64,000 nt of DNA from Hyphomicrobium sp. (GTDB lineage: Bacteria > Pseudomonadota > Alphaproteobacteria > Rhizobiales > Hyphomicrobiaceae), in contig NZ_RXIZ01000006.1 of NCBI RefSeq assembly GCF_003987855.1, positions 62,001 to 126,000 of the forward strand. Reading direction: 5' to 3'. Position numbers and translations under genes: made by a program. How positions within the stretch are numbered: the stretch's first letter is position 1; each line of letters starts with the position of its first letter. The notes beneath the pieces were generated by a model that ran no database searches, had not been told where the DNA came from, and saw nothing but the letters and a program-made list of their open reading frames with translations. This document shows, piece after piece, positions 26,204 through 35,076 of the stretch.

Positions 26204-26332
26204 ATGGACATCAAGTCGGCAATTATCGGCGTGCTCTTCGTCGCTGTCGTCGTGCTCGGCTATCTCCTCTGGGACGCCAACCAAACGAAGGTCCGTGTAG
26301 ATCTGCCCGGCATCAAGATCGAGGGGCGCTGA
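26204..26332 (+). CDS. 42-residue single-pass membrane peptide
   Basis: ATG 26204 is preceded by GGAGA at nine bases. The 42-residue product has a short start, one clear membrane helix (residues 6-22, IIGVLFVAVVVLGYLLW) and a 19-residue charged tail ending KIEGR. Base usage is codon-like and the architecture (N-out short, helix, basic tail) resembles small envelope peptides of Hyphomicrobiales. No name known. It is convergent with the HAD gene, with 37 bases between stops. Confidence 0.6.
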   Translation: MDIKSAIIGVLFVAVVVLGYLLWDANQTKVRVDLPGIKIEGR

Positions 26333-26369
26333 TCCATCTTGTTCGTCTTGGCTCGCACTTCGAACCAAA

Positions 26370-27335
26370 TCACCCCAACCCCCGCGCTTCGTCTCGCACC
26401 TTCACATCCGCGATGATCCTGTCGAGCAGCAGGCACGTGCGCTTCCACAAGTCCGAGCCCTTGCGATAGTCCGCGCCGGCGTAGAAATCGCACCGGCCGG
26501 CCTTGAATAGCTCGATGCACTTCGTCTCGCTCTCGGCCGGCCCGTGCACCGCGATCGCGTGGCCGCCGTTTTTCTTCAACAGCGCCATCGACGGCACGTC
26601 CGTATCGCCGTCGCCGAAATAGATGAAATTCGAAAATGGGATCGGCCGGTCATCTTCGGGCATATGCGCGTTGATGCTGCTGCCGAGATCCTCGATCCCC
26701 TTGTTGATGCGGAACAGGAACTGCGTCTTGCCGGTGTCGGAAATGACCCGCTTCGGAAACGGTAAATCGTAGGCTTCGAACCAGTATTCGCTGGCGAAGA
26801 CGTTGGCGAAATGCCGGTAGATCTTGGTACCCTCGATGATCTCGGTGAGCCCCGACGACACGAGATAGTGCTTCACCGTGATGCCCGCATCGCCCGACTG
26901 CTTCTTGACGTAGGCGTGCATCGCGTCAAACCAAGCCTCGACGCCAGGATAAAGCTCGACCTTCTTTCCCTGCGCAACGAGATCGGCGCGGTCGATGCGC
27001 ACGCCCTTCTCCTTCGCCTTCTTGTAGAGAAGGTGCATGTAGGTGATCAGCGCATCGGCCCGCTCCGCCTTGGCAACGCGGCCGCACTCAGCCCAGAACT
27101 CTTTCGGCTCGATTCCGAGTTTGGGCAGGAACGCGTATTCCTGCATCGGCTTCGGCGACAGCGTGCCGTCGAAATCGTAGACGAGCGCGATGGTTTTCTT
27201 GTCGCCCGCCGCAGCGGCCGCAGCCCGCGCTTTGCGTCGCGAACGCGCGGCCGGGCGATGATCTTCCGGCGCACCCGTCCGGCTCCGCGCCGCCGAATCG
27301 GCCGCGACATCCAAGGACTTCACCCGCTCGACCAT
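26370..27335 (-). CDS. HAD-family phosphatase (phosphoserine phosphatase-like)
   Basis: Cytoplasmic haloacid-dehalogenase phosphohydrolase. Nucleophile motif DFDGT at 54-58; motif II in HYLVSSGLTEIIEG (Ser near 160); motif III Lys near 195; and motif IV FGDGDTDVPSM near 245. A helical cap lies between 70 and 150. 321 residues with a disordered Arg/Ala-rich N-terminus (15-45) that is not part of the fold. Substrate unknown. It follows the FNT gene on the same strand after a 72-base gap with a hairpin, so co-transcription is uncertain. Confidence 0.8.
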   Translation of the reverse strand: MVERVKSLDVAADSAARSRTGAPEDHRPAARSRRKARAAAAAAGDKKTIALVYDFDGTLSPKPMQEYAFLPKLGIEPKEFWAECGRVAKAERADALITYMHLLYKKAKEKGVRIDRADLVAQGKKVELYPGVEAWFDAMHAYVKKQSGDAGITVKHYLVSSGLTEIIEGTKIYRHFANVFASEYWFEAYDLPFPKRVISDTGKTQFLFRINKGIEDLGSSINAHMPEDDRPIPFSNFIYFGDGDTDVPSMALLKKNGGHAIAVHGPAESETKCIELFKAGRCDFYAGADYRKGSDLWKRTCLLLDRIIADVKVRDEARGLG

Positions 27336-27344
27336 GAGCTTCTC

Positions 27345-27368
27345 TCCGCTCTCGACTTGTAGAGCGGA
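27345..27368 (-). other. stem-loop between the FNT and HAD genes
   Basis: TCCGCTCT (27345-27352) pairs perfectly with AGAGCGGA (27361-27368) around eight bases, ten bases ahead of the HAD start codon. There is no T-run on the minus strand, so it is more likely an mRNA processing or translation element than a terminator. Confidence 0.45.
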
Positions 27369-27407
27369 AGGAAGCGTGATTCGCGTGGCGCAAGGAAGTC
27401 GAAGCGC

Positions 27408-28307
27408 CTACTTGGCGTCGGGATCGGCGTAGATTTCCTCGCGAACCTGGGCGTAACTCAAGACCGAGAACAGCACCGTGCCGCCGAAAACGTTGCCTGC
27501 CAGCGTTGGCATAAAGAAATGGAAGATCGCCGTCTCCACGGTTACGCCGCCCGTCAGGACACCATAGATCGCTTCGACGCTGCCGGCGACGATGTGCGTA
27601 AAGCCGAACAGCGCGATGAGATACGTCAGCAGCGTGATGATCAGGAACTCGACATTATCGGTCGACGCCAATATCCAGACGAGCGCCGCGATCAGCCAAC
27701 CGGCTCCAATTCCTTTGGCGAACATTTCGCCCGGTGAATTGATCATCACCCGTCCGACGATCTTCGACAGTTCTGGCACCACGTCCGCCGGGATCACCGG
27801 CAGAAAGGCCAGCGCCATCGCAAAGATCAGGCAGCCGACGAGGTTCGACGCGAGCACGATCCCCCAGAGCCGAACCATGCGCAAGAACCAGTTAACCTGC
27901 TTTCGCGCCATCACCGGCAGCACCGCGGTGAGAACGTTTTCGGTAAAAAGCTGCTGGTGACCAAGAATGACGATCAGGAACCCGACGGAATAGCCGAGTT
28001 TTGCGAGGATCGGCGACCACCCGCCATCGGGCAGATGCGAAGCAATCGCCGCTTCCGTCAAAAACGAAAAACCAATCGATATCCCGGCCGCGACGCCTGA
28101 CCACCACAGCGCCGACAACGGACGCCGCAGCTCGATCTCGCCCTGCACGCGAATGATTTCGTAGACGACCGCCGGGCGATGGCGGACGCCCTCGCGAACC
28201 TGCTGCTTTTCTTTCCGGCTGAGCCCGGAGCCTGGCGAAGTACTCGAACCCTTGGCAGACTGCTCGTCCTGCGCGGTTTCCACCTCGTCTTTCGGCGGCT
28301 TCGCCAT
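27408..28307 (-). CDS. formate/nitrite transporter (FNT) family channel
   Basis: Inner-membrane FNT-family channel for small monovalent anions. 299 residues: a charged cytoplasmic N-terminus (1-65, Lys/Glu/Ser-rich), then six membrane helices, with the FNT signature ILGHQQLFTENVLTAVLP near 115-132 and WGIVLASNLVGC after it, then a second pseudo-repeat with a shortened loop. The long N-terminus and the GHQQLFTEN motif mark the YfdC-like subgroup rather than FocA/NirC, so the ion is unassigned. Its ATG overlaps the redoxin stop by one base (TGATG), so the two are translated together. Confidence 0.88.
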   Translation of the reverse strand: MAKPPKDEVETAQDEQSAKGSSTSPGSGLSRKEKQQVREGVRHRPAVVYEIIRVQGEIELRRPLSALWWSGVAAGISIGFSFLTEAAIASHLPDGGWSPILAKLGYSVGFLIVILGHQQLFTENVLTAVLPVMARKQVNWFLRMVRLWGIVLASNLVGCLIFAMALAFLPVIPADVVPELSKIVGRVMINSPGEMFAKGIGAGWLIAALVWILASTDNVEFLIITLLTYLIALFGFTHIVAGSVEAIYGVLTGGVTVETAIFHFFMPTLAGNVFGGTVLFSVLSYAQVREEIYADPDAK

Positions 28308-29032
28308 CAGTGCTTGCAGTCCGGACCGTGCACGTGTCCCGGAAGACCGTGGGCGATGCCATGGTCATGCCCGTGATCGTGGTGGTGATCGTGATGATCA
28401 TGCCCATGATCATGGCTGTGGTCGTGCCCGCAACCGCACCCATCGCCGTGATCATGATGGTGATGCGCTTCCGGATCGACGAGTGCAGCAGCGAGTTTGC
28501 GCTCGATCGCGATCGACATTTCGCGCGGACTATCCTTGTCTTCGATCAGCAGCCCCATGACCTCCGCGCCGAGCCGGAAGTCATCGACCGCGCCGAGATA
28601 ATGGCGGCGCAACCTGCCCTGACGGTCGAACAGCAGCAGCGCCGGCGTGCCCTGAAGTTCATAGGCCTTCATCGTCTCCGGCAATTCCGTCCCATTCGGC
28701 TTGTCGAGCGCGACCGGAATTGTGACACCGTTCTCTTGCAGGTATGCCTCGACCTTCTCGGGCGTTTGCTCCTCAAGGCGCTCAAAAGGCATGTGCAGCC
28801 CGAACACCGCCACTTCGCTTTCGTCGAAAGCGCCCCGGAGACGCATCGCTTGTGGCAAGCCGAATTTCTGCGAGCCGGGGCAGAGGAGTTGCCATACCGC
28901 GACGACGACGACTTTCCCCTTTTCCGCTTTGAGCGTGCGCTTGGTATCGGAATTGAGCCAGCGCTGCGCGATGATTTCGGGAGGCCGTTCGGGATTGAAC
29001 ATGTGCAAATGATCCTGAGGTAATTTTCTCAC
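28307..29032 (-). CDS. redoxin-domain protein with C-terminal His/Asp metal-binding tail
   Basis: Cytoplasmic thioredoxin/AhpC-fold protein of 241 residues. Core 12-185: KGKVVVVAVWQLLCPGSQ places a single Cys (C51) where a WCxxC would be, with cis-Pro segment LQGTPALLLFDRQGRLRRHYLG. From 190 to 241 there is a tail with about 22 His and many Asp, plus CGCG and a final DCKH: a strong divalent metal (Ni, Zn, Co) sink. No signal peptide. A start at 29002 (residue 11) is possible. Coupled to the FNT gene by a one-base overlap. Peroxiredoxin-like or metallochaperone role is inference. Confidence 0.75.
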   Translation of the reverse strand: MRKLPQDHLHMFNPERPPEIIAQRWLNSDTKRTLKAEKGKVVVVAVWQLLCPGSQKFGLPQAMRLRGAFDESEVAVFGLHMPFERLEEQTPEKVEAYLQENGVTIPVALDKPNGTELPETMKAYELQGTPALLLFDRQGRLRRHYLGAVDDFRLGAEVMGLLIEDKDSPREMSIAIERKLAAALVDPEAHHHHDHGDGCGCGHDHSHDHGHDHHDHHHDHGHDHGIAHGLPGHVHGPDCKH

Positions 29033-29080
29033 CTATAGCACGGGACGCCCTGGCGCGCAGAGCGTTCCCTTTGTCGGGCT

Positions 29081-30850
29081 TCAGTCGCAGCTGGCTGATT
29101 TTTCGAAGCCGATCGGCGCCGTCTTCTCTGAGCACGCAAACTCCGCCGGAATAGCACACGGCTCAGCGGGGTTCGGCGAATAGATCCGGAAATGCACTGA
29201 GCAACCTCGCATCACATTATATCCGGAAACGCATCCCGTCGGCTGCGGCATGCGATCTTGAGATTTCGATTGCAACGTCCAGTTCGTGCGTTTTGCCCAG
29301 CGATCTTCCACTATGGCGAGCCCCGGCCTCTTCGCCGTGACATCGGCCGCAAGCGCTTCCGGCGTCTGCCGCTCTGGCGGAATGGAAAGCAGAAACCGGC
29401 CTGAAGGTTCACGAAATCCGACCAAAACCGCTCGATCCTTTGGACACGCCGCGATGGCACGGGCGATCATTTGCGCCGGCCATATCTTATCGATGCCCGG
29501 CAGCACGACGCCGAGAAGTGTCAACCCGAGGAGGCCGACGGCTGCGGTCCCGACCGCAGCCCAGCGGCGCAATTGGCCTTCACGGCCAAGCTGCCCAGTC
29601 CAGATAAAGAGCGAGGCGATCACAGCGATCAGCACCAGGGCCGGAATGCTCGGAAGTTGACCGACGAACAGATAGACCGCAGCGAACAAAGCCAGCGGCA
29701 AAGCGGAAAGCGCAGTGGGCCAGATCCAGAAGCCGCTCCATTCGGGCTTTTTGCCTGCGCCATGCTCGCGCGTGACAATGATCGCCACGCCGAGAGCGAG
29801 CGCCGGAAACATCGTCTGCACCATGTACGTCCCGGGCTTCGACGACAGCAATTCGAGATAGATGAGATATCCGATCACCCATGCGATCAGAAAACGCTGC
29901 AGGCGCTGATCGCGCTCCGCCCAGAAGCGCTTGAACGCGGTGCCGATAAGCATCGTGCCAGGAATGAACCCGAGGAGCAGCGCAAGCACGAAAGTGCCGG
30001 GAAATGCGCGAAGCTTCATGTCCTGAGCGCCCCCGAGCGCAGCCAAGACTTCCCGCATGCTCAATCCGGAAAACGCCGTGCCATCCTGATGGACGCGAAC
30101 GTATATCCAGGGCGACGCGATCAAGAGCGCAATGGGAACGCCGATGACCGGGTTGAGCCGCTTGAGCCAACACCAATCGCGATCGAAAATATAAAGCGCG
30201 ATGACGGTCGCAAGAACGAGGATCGGCACCAGCAGCGCATTGATCAGCATACCGACGCCGACCGCCGCCCAGAACAGCAGTACCGTTCCGATTGGCTCCT
30301 CATCGTTGGAATATATGCGAGCGAGTGCAAGCATCGCGACCGTCGCCGGCAAGAGCGACAGCCCCTCTGCGATCGCCAGTTGCGAGACGAGAACGGTCAG
30401 AGGCGCGACCGCAAACAATACCGAGGCGACAAGCGCCGTTTCCGGACTAACGAGACCTCGCCCAAGCCAAAATAGCGCCAGCACAGCAAGAGTGACGGCG
30501 AGGAACGAGGGGATGCGATAGACGACGATATCGCGGTCATGGGCGTCTCCCGCAATCCAGCGCGACACGCCTTGTGCCCAGAACGTTCCGATCGGCCGGT
30601 ATTGATGGACGGTGTCTCCATAGCGCGGATCCGTCCAGTCGCCGCGAGCGACCATGTCCCGCGTCGTTTCCGCCCAGATGATTTCCGTCCGATCGACGGC
30701 TGGCAGGCGCACCACACCCGGCAGATAGACGACGGCGCACAGCGCGAGAAGCGCGAGGGTGGTTCTCCACGGCTCGGCGGCTAAATCCGCCCAACCGCTC
30801 CACAACGTGCGCTGGCGCTCCACCACTAATGCTCCCTCGAAACTTGACAT
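29081..30850 (-). CDS. GT39/ArnT-like membrane glycosyltransferase
   Basis: Polytopic membrane glycosyltransferase using a polyprenyl-phosphate sugar donor, of the PMT/ArnT (GT39/GT83) group. 589 residues from ATG 30850. The catalytic loop after TM1 has RLPAVDRTEIIWAETTRDMV (Asp/Glu pair near 55-60) and RPIGTFWAQ; 11-12 membrane helices follow to about residue 460, then a periplasmic domain with RFLLSIPPERQTPE. ArnT-type enzymes modify lipid A or glycans; the acceptor is unknown. The frame extends to 30949, but that overlaps the divergent pyrE leader. Confidence 0.82.
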   Translation of the reverse strand: MSSFEGALVVERQRTLWSGWADLAAEPWRTTLALLALCAVVYLPGVVRLPAVDRTEIIWAETTRDMVARGDWTDPRYGDTVHQYRPIGTFWAQGVSRWIAGDAHDRDIVVYRIPSFLAVTLAVLALFWLGRGLVSPETALVASVLFAVAPLTVLVSQLAIAEGLSLLPATVAMLALARIYSNDEEPIGTVLLFWAAVGVGMLINALLVPILVLATVIALYIFDRDWCWLKRLNPVIGVPIALLIASPWIYVRVHQDGTAFSGLSMREVLAALGGAQDMKLRAFPGTFVLALLLGFIPGTMLIGTAFKRFWAERDQRLQRFLIAWVIGYLIYLELLSSKPGTYMVQTMFPALALGVAIIVTREHGAGKKPEWSGFWIWPTALSALPLALFAAVYLFVGQLPSIPALVLIAVIASLFIWTGQLGREGQLRRWAAVGTAAVGLLGLTLLGVVLPGIDKIWPAQMIARAIAACPKDRAVLVGFREPSGRFLLSIPPERQTPEALAADVTAKRPGLAIVEDRWAKRTNWTLQSKSQDRMPQPTGCVSGYNVMRGCSVHFRIYSPNPAEPCAIPAEFACSEKTAPIGFEKSASCD

Positions 30851-30909
30851 GCTTTCGGAAGTCGGCTGTTTGCGCATCCGAACGCCAAAACGCAAGGGCC
30901 TACGTCCGC

Positions 30910-31488
30910 ATGCCAGGAAAATCGGCTGATCGCGCCGCCCGAAGGGCACGCCTGATCGAACTCATCAAGGCCCGATCTTTTCAGGAAGGCCCCGAATTCA
31001 AGCTCGCATCAGGTAAAACATCGACATTTTACTTCAATATGAAGCCTACGATGCTTGACAGCGAGGGCGCTTATCTCGTCGCGTCTTTAATATTGGATCA
31101 GCTCGATGACGTCGACGCGGATCTCGTGGGCGGCCTTGAAATGGGCGCCGTACCAATTGCTTCAAGCGTGGCCGCAGTTGCTTTCACCGAAGGGCGTAAA
31201 CTTTCGGCATTCTTTGTCCGCAAGCAAGCCAAGGAGCACGGCACGCAATCGCTCGTCGAGGGACTGGCGAAGGGCGAAAGCATGGCGGGCAAAAAAATCG
31301 TGGTGGTCGAGGACGTCACGACCACAGGCGGCTCTGCCTTGAAGGCGGCCGAAGCGTTGAAAGCCGCCGGCGCCGAGATCGTGCGCGTTATTACGATCGT
31401 TGACCGACTGGACGGCGCATCCGAAACCTTTGCTGCCGCTGGCCTTAAATTCGAGCCGCTGCTAACGCTCGCCGATTTCAGAGCATAG
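30910..31488 (+). CDS. pyrE: orotate phosphoribosyltransferase PyrE
   Basis: Type I phosphoribosyltransferase that makes OMP from orotate and PRPP. 192 residues. PRPP motif VVVEDVTTTGGSALKA near 128-143; catalytic loop FFVRKQAKEHGTQSLVEG near 100-117; orotate-binding FKLASGKTSTFYFNMKP near 29-45. The frame begins at 30829 but ATG 30910 (MPGKSADRAA) gives the standard length, and the longer one has a Cys-rich nonsense leader. It is divergent from the glycosyltransferase and convergent with the dienelactone hydrolase. Confidence 0.95.
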   Translation: MPGKSADRAARRARLIELIKARSFQEGPEFKLASGKTSTFYFNMKPTMLDSEGAYLVASLILDQLDDVDADLVGGLEMGAVPIASSVAAVAFTEGRKLSAFFVRKQAKEHGTQSLVEGLAKGESMAGKKIVVVEDVTTTGGSALKAAEALKAAGAEIVRVITIVDRLDGASETFAAAGLKFEPLLTLADFRA

Positions 31489-31512
31489 GCGCGTCAGAGC
31501 GCGGCAGGTCAA

Positions 31513-32184
31513 TTACCAGAGATGTTTCTTCAGGAATGCGCTTGTGCGCTCCCAGGCAAGCTCCGCGCAGTGCCGATCATGCACGGTGCGCTGTTCGTTC
31601 ATGAACGCGTGGCTCGCGTCATAACGATAGAACTCGAACGATTTTGCTGCTGCTTTGAGGCCAGCTTCGAACGCATCGACGTTTTCCGGAGTGACGAAAT
31701 CATCGCTGTTGGCGAAATGCCCTTGCAGCGGAATTTTTACGTCCGCGGGCTTCGCCACCGCATCGGGCGGCAGACCGTAAAACGGGACTGCGGCTGAAAA
31801 CTCCGGAACGCGGCAGGCTGCAAGACAGGCAACCGCGCCACCCATGCAGAAGCCCGCAACGGCCACCTTCGGACTGGACTTCAGCAGAAACTGCGCCGCC
31901 CCGCGCACGACCTGATCGCAGGCGTCGAGGAAGTTGAGTGACTGCATCTCGCGCAGCGCGGCATCGCTATCGTGGTAGGGAATGACGGTTCCGGCGTAGA
32001 GATCCGGCGCAAGAGCGTCATAACCCAGAAGGGCGAAGCGATCGCAGAGCCCCTTGATCTGGTCTTGCAGACCCCACCACTCCTGAACGACGACGACACC
32101 GGGCGCGTTCGCCTTACCCGCTAGTGAAAGATAACCCTCGGCTTCTTTCCCGTCGGGACGAGTGAAAGGAATGCGGGTGCCCAT
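31513..32184 (-). CDS. dienelactone hydrolase family protein
   Basis: Alpha/beta hydrolase of the DLH family. Catalytic triad visible: nucleophile Cys in GFCMGG (near 117), Asp in FANSDDFVTPE, His in DASHAFMNEQ. The Glu that holds the resting Cys, in VVQEWWGL (near 35), is also present. 223 residues. Substrate could be a dienelactone, carboxymethylenebutenolide or other ester; no aromatic catabolism genes are near. Single gene, ending 24 bases from the pyrE stop. Confidence 0.9.
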   Translation of the reverse strand: MGTRIPFTRPDGKEAEGYLSLAGKANAPGVVVVQEWWGLQDQIKGLCDRFALLGYDALAPDLYAGTVIPYHDSDAALREMQSLNFLDACDQVVRGAAQFLLKSSPKVAVAGFCMGGAVACLAACRVPEFSAAVPFYGLPPDAVAKPADVKIPLQGHFANSDDFVTPENVDAFEAGLKAAAKSFEFYRYDASHAFMNEQRTVHDRHCAELAWERTSAFLKKHLW

Positions 32185-32289
32185 AGCTGACGCTCCAGAT
32201 TAAGCCGGCGGGGCTTTTCTAGGCAGGCACGGGAAGATGATCAACACCCTAGGCGACGCACCACGCTCGCCCCGGACGATGGATGAGAT

Positions 32290-33879
32290 TCACTCTGCCG
32301 CGATGCCGCGATCGACGGCTGGGCTCGCCTTCAACACGTCCGCATCGACGTAAGCGGCAAACTTGGCGAAGTTATCGTGGAACATCTGCGCAAGCTTCGC
32401 TGCCATGGCGTCGTAGGCTTTCGGATCGCTCCATGTTTCCCGCGGATTGAGAATCGTCTGATCAATACCGTCCATAGCTACGGGCACCGCGAAACCGAAA
32501 ACGGGGTCGATGCGCATCGGCAGGGCCTTGAGCGTCCCCGAGAGCGCCGCATTGAGCATGCCACGAGTAACCTTGATCGGCATACGCGTACCCTCGCCGT
32601 ACTTCCCGCCAGTCCAGCCGGTGTTGACGAGCCAGCAGTCGACCCCGTGCTCCGCAATGAGCTTGCGCAGAAGGTTGCCGTAAACGCTTGGGTGCCGTGG
32701 CATGAACGGCGCGCCGAAGCAGGTAGAAAACGTTGGTTTCGGGTCCGAACCCATACCCTTCTCTGTGCCGGCGACCTTCGCGGTAAATCCTGAGAGGAAG
32801 TGGTACATCGCCTGACTCGGCGTCAGCTTCGCGATCGGCGGCAGCACGCCAAAGGCGTCGGCTGTCAGCATCACGATGTTACGCGGGTGACCCGCCGTTC
32901 CAGTAGGGCTGGCGTTGGCGATTGCGTCCAGTGGGTAGGCCGAGCGTGAATTCTCAGCCAGCCGGTTGTCATCGAAATTCGGGACACGCGACTTCGGATC
33001 GATCACGACGTTCTCGAGTACCGTGGCGAAGCGGTTCGAGGCATCCCAAATCTGCGGCTCGGCCGACCTCGAAAGCCGGATCGTTTTCGCGTAGCAGCCG
33101 CCCTCGAAATTGAAGATGCCCTTTTCTGACCAGCCGTGCTCGTCATCACCCAAAAGTTCGCGCGCTGGATCGGCCGAAAGCGTCGTCTTCCCAGTTCCTG
33201 AAAGACCGAAGAAAACCGCCGATGCGCCATCCTTGCCGACGTTGGCCGAGCAGTGCATCGGCATGACGTTCTTCGCCGGAAGCACGTAATTGAGATATGA
33301 GAAAACGCTCTTTTTTATTTCGCCGGCATAGCTTGTGCCGCCGATAAGAACGATGCGTTTCGAAAAATTGCAGGCGATTACGGTCTCGCTGCGGGTGCCG
33401 TGATAGAGCGGAGCCGCACGGAAGCTCGGCAAATCGACCACGGTGAAGTCCGGCACGAAGGATGAAAGCTCGCTCCCATCAGGCCGGCGCAGGAGGTGCC
33501 GGATGAAAAGCGATTGCCAAGCATGTTCAGTGATGATGCGAGTATTGAGGCGATGATCCGCATCCGCGCCGGCGTAAAGATCCTGCACGAAGATCTCTTT
33601 GTGCCGCGCATAGCTGATGAAGTCGGCGAACAGACGATCGAACTGTTCTTCCGACATTTCTTTGGCATTGTCCCACCAGATGGAGGCGTCGGTATCGGCG
33701 TCTCTGACGATGTACTTGTCTTCCGCGGAACGTCCCGTGTGTTGACCGGTCTCGACGGCCACCGCCCCGCTCTGCGCCAGCTTGCCTTCGCCGCGCCTGA
33801 TGATGAACTCCATCAGCTCTGGCTCAAGAAGATTGCGGTGAACTTTCTGCGAAGGCTGGGTCGGAAACAGCTCGGTCAT
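32290..33879 (-). CDS. pckA: phosphoenolpyruvate carboxykinase (ATP)
   Basis: Gluconeogenic enzyme that decarboxylates oxaloacetate to PEP with ATP. 529 residues. Features: substrate loop [11 protein letters not shown] near 47-57, PEPCK signature [17 protein letters not shown]-loop [11 protein letters not shown], metal-binding DDEHGW, and SRVPNFD / [12 protein letters not shown] further on. ATG 33879 is chosen over the frame start at 33918, which adds an Arg/Gln leader. It is divergent from chvI, as in rhizobia, where ChvI and a LacI-type repressor influence pckA. A 13-base palindrome lies upstream. Confidence 0.97.
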   Translation of the reverse strand: MTELFPTQPSQKVHRNLLEPELMEFIIRRGEGKLAQSGAVAVETGQHTGRSAEDKYIVRDADTDASIWWDNAKEMSEEQFDRLFADFISYARHKEIFVQDLYAGADADHRLNTRIITEHAWQSLFIRHLLRRPDGSELSSFVPDFTVVDLPSFRAAPLYHGTRSETVIACNFSKRIVLIGGTSYAGEIKKSVFSYLNYVLPAKNVMPMHCSANVGKDGASAVFFGLSGTGKTTLSADPARELLGDDEHGWSEKGIFNFEGGCYAKTIRLSRSAEPQIWDASNRFATVLENVVIDPKSRVPNFDDNRLAENSRSAYPLDAIANASPTGTAGHPRNIVMLTADAFGVLPPIAKLTPSQAMYHFLSGFTAKVAGTEKGMGSDPKPTFSTCFGAPFMPRHPSVYGNLLRKLIAEHGVDCWLVNTGWTGGKYGEGTRMPIKVTRGMLNAALSGTLKALPMRIDPVFGFAVPVAMDGIDQTILNPRETWSDPKAYDAMAAKLAQMFHDNFAKFAAYVDADVLKASPAVDRGIAAE

Positions 33880-34345
33880 TGATGGTTGCCTTTGGCAAAA
33901 GCGCTGACGTGCACGCACGAGATCTCAGCAGCACAAGGCGAGAAACGCACGGCTCGCCCCTTTGTGCCGCACAATTCTGGCCGCTTCAGGAGGGCCTGCC
34001 CCGCAGTGGACGACCGCTATCCCAAACTCAAGCTGTTCAATGGTCCTAGAGAGCGGTAAGAACACGCAAAATCCGGTAACACTATGTATCGTCGAGGCAT
34101 TCCGCAGAGTCGTCTTCGTACGGAGCATGGGTTCAATATTCGTGCCAAACAAGCGGAAATGTGTACTTGTGAGCATCCAAATCGCCCACTTTGCTTGCCG
34201 TCAGGGGCGGGGTCGCCTATTCAGGTGGTATTCAGCCTCCGGAGCCCATCTGGTCGGAGCGCCACAATTGCTACACCATGCCGCCATATGCGCAAAAAGA
34301 GCGCGGTGTGCATCCCGCCGCGGCTGAGGGGCAGAAGAGGAAAAG
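33880..34345. other. pckA-chvI divergent intergenic region
   Basis: 466 bases between divergent genes. Open frames here (for example 33962-34327) have no ribosome site and no family resemblance. A perfect palindrome is at 33962-33974. The chvI ribosome site AGAGGAAAAG ends just before 34346. I see no clear sigma-70 promoter on either strand. Confidence 0.6.
33962..33974. promoter_or_regulatory. 13-base palindrome upstream of pckA, operator candidate
   Basis: TTGTGC-C-GCACAA is a perfect inverted repeat 83 bases before the pckA start codon. The symmetric shape with a central single base fits a dimeric helix-turn-helix repressor, for example a LacI-type regulator such as PckR of rhizobia. I cannot confirm the consensus. 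Confidence 0.4.
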
Positions 34346-35050
34346 ATGAAGGAAAAGAGCACCATCGCACTCGTCGACGACGAGCGTAATATTCTGACCT
34401 CGTTGCGGATGGCGTTGGAAGCCGAGGGGTACAAGGTTCGCACTTACGGAGACGGGGTTTCCGCGCTCGAAGCCTTGACCGAGGAGCCGGCCGATCTCGG
34501 CATCTTCGACATCAAGATGCCCCGCATGGATGGCATGGAACTTCTGCGGCGCGTGCGCCAGCAGTCCGCCATGCCGGTGATCTTCCTGACCTCGAAGGAT
34601 GAGGAAATCGATGAATTGTTCGGCCTCAAGATGGGCGCCGACGATTACATCGCCAAGCCTTTTTCGCAGCGCTTGATCGTCGAACGCGTCAAAGCTGTGT
34701 TGCGCCGTGTCGCCCCAAAGGACGGCACCACGACAGAGGATGAGGCCAAGCGCGTGTTGGAGCGCGGCAAGCTGAAACTCGACCCGGAGCGCCACACGTG
34801 CCACTGGGATAATAAGGCTGTGACGCTGACCGTCACCGAGTTCCTGATCCTTCAGGCACTCGCAACCCGTCCAGGCGTTGTAAAAACACGCGACGCGCTT
34901 ATGGACGCGGCATACGACGATCAGGTTTACGTCGATGACCGCACGATCGACAGCCACATCAAGCGGCTGCGCAAGAAGTTCAAGCAGGTCGATGACGATT
35001 TCGACGTGATCGAAACACTTTATGGCGTCGGCTACCGCTTCAAGGAATAG
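34346..35050 (+). CDS. chvI: response regulator ChvI
   Basis: OmpR-type response regulator of the ExoR-ChvG-ChvI envelope/acid-response pathway of Hyphomicrobiales. Receiver 1-120: [10 protein letters not shown] at the N-terminus, phospho-Asp in [12 protein letters not shown] (D54), switch FLTSKDEEI and YIAKPFS. Winged helix 140-234 with [33 protein letters not shown] pieces and the closing [15 protein letters not shown], typical of ChvI. 234 residues. Followed 26 bases later by chvG. Confidence 0.96.
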   Translation: MKEKSTIALVDDERNILTSLRMALEAEGYKVRTYGDGVSALEALTEEPADLGIFDIKMPRMDGMELLRRVRQQSAMPVIFLTSKDEEIDELFGLKMGADDYIAKPFSQRLIVERVKAVLRRVAPKDGTTTEDEAKRVLERGKLKLDPERHTCHWDNKAVTLTVTEFLILQALATRPGVVKTRDALMDAAYDDQVYVDDRTIDSHIKRLRKKFKQVDDDFDVIETLYGVGYRFKE

Positions 35051-35076
35051 GCGGCCGAACTGCCACCGGGGACGGG

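Noticed and set aside
29471..30475. 334-codon frame antisense to the glycosyltransferase
   Set aside because: Extremely Arg/Gln/Asp-rich, the usual complement of membrane helices.
33962..34327. 121-codon frame in the pckA-chvI gap
   Set aside because: No ribosome site, mixed composition, no family resemblance, and it runs into the chvI ribosome site.
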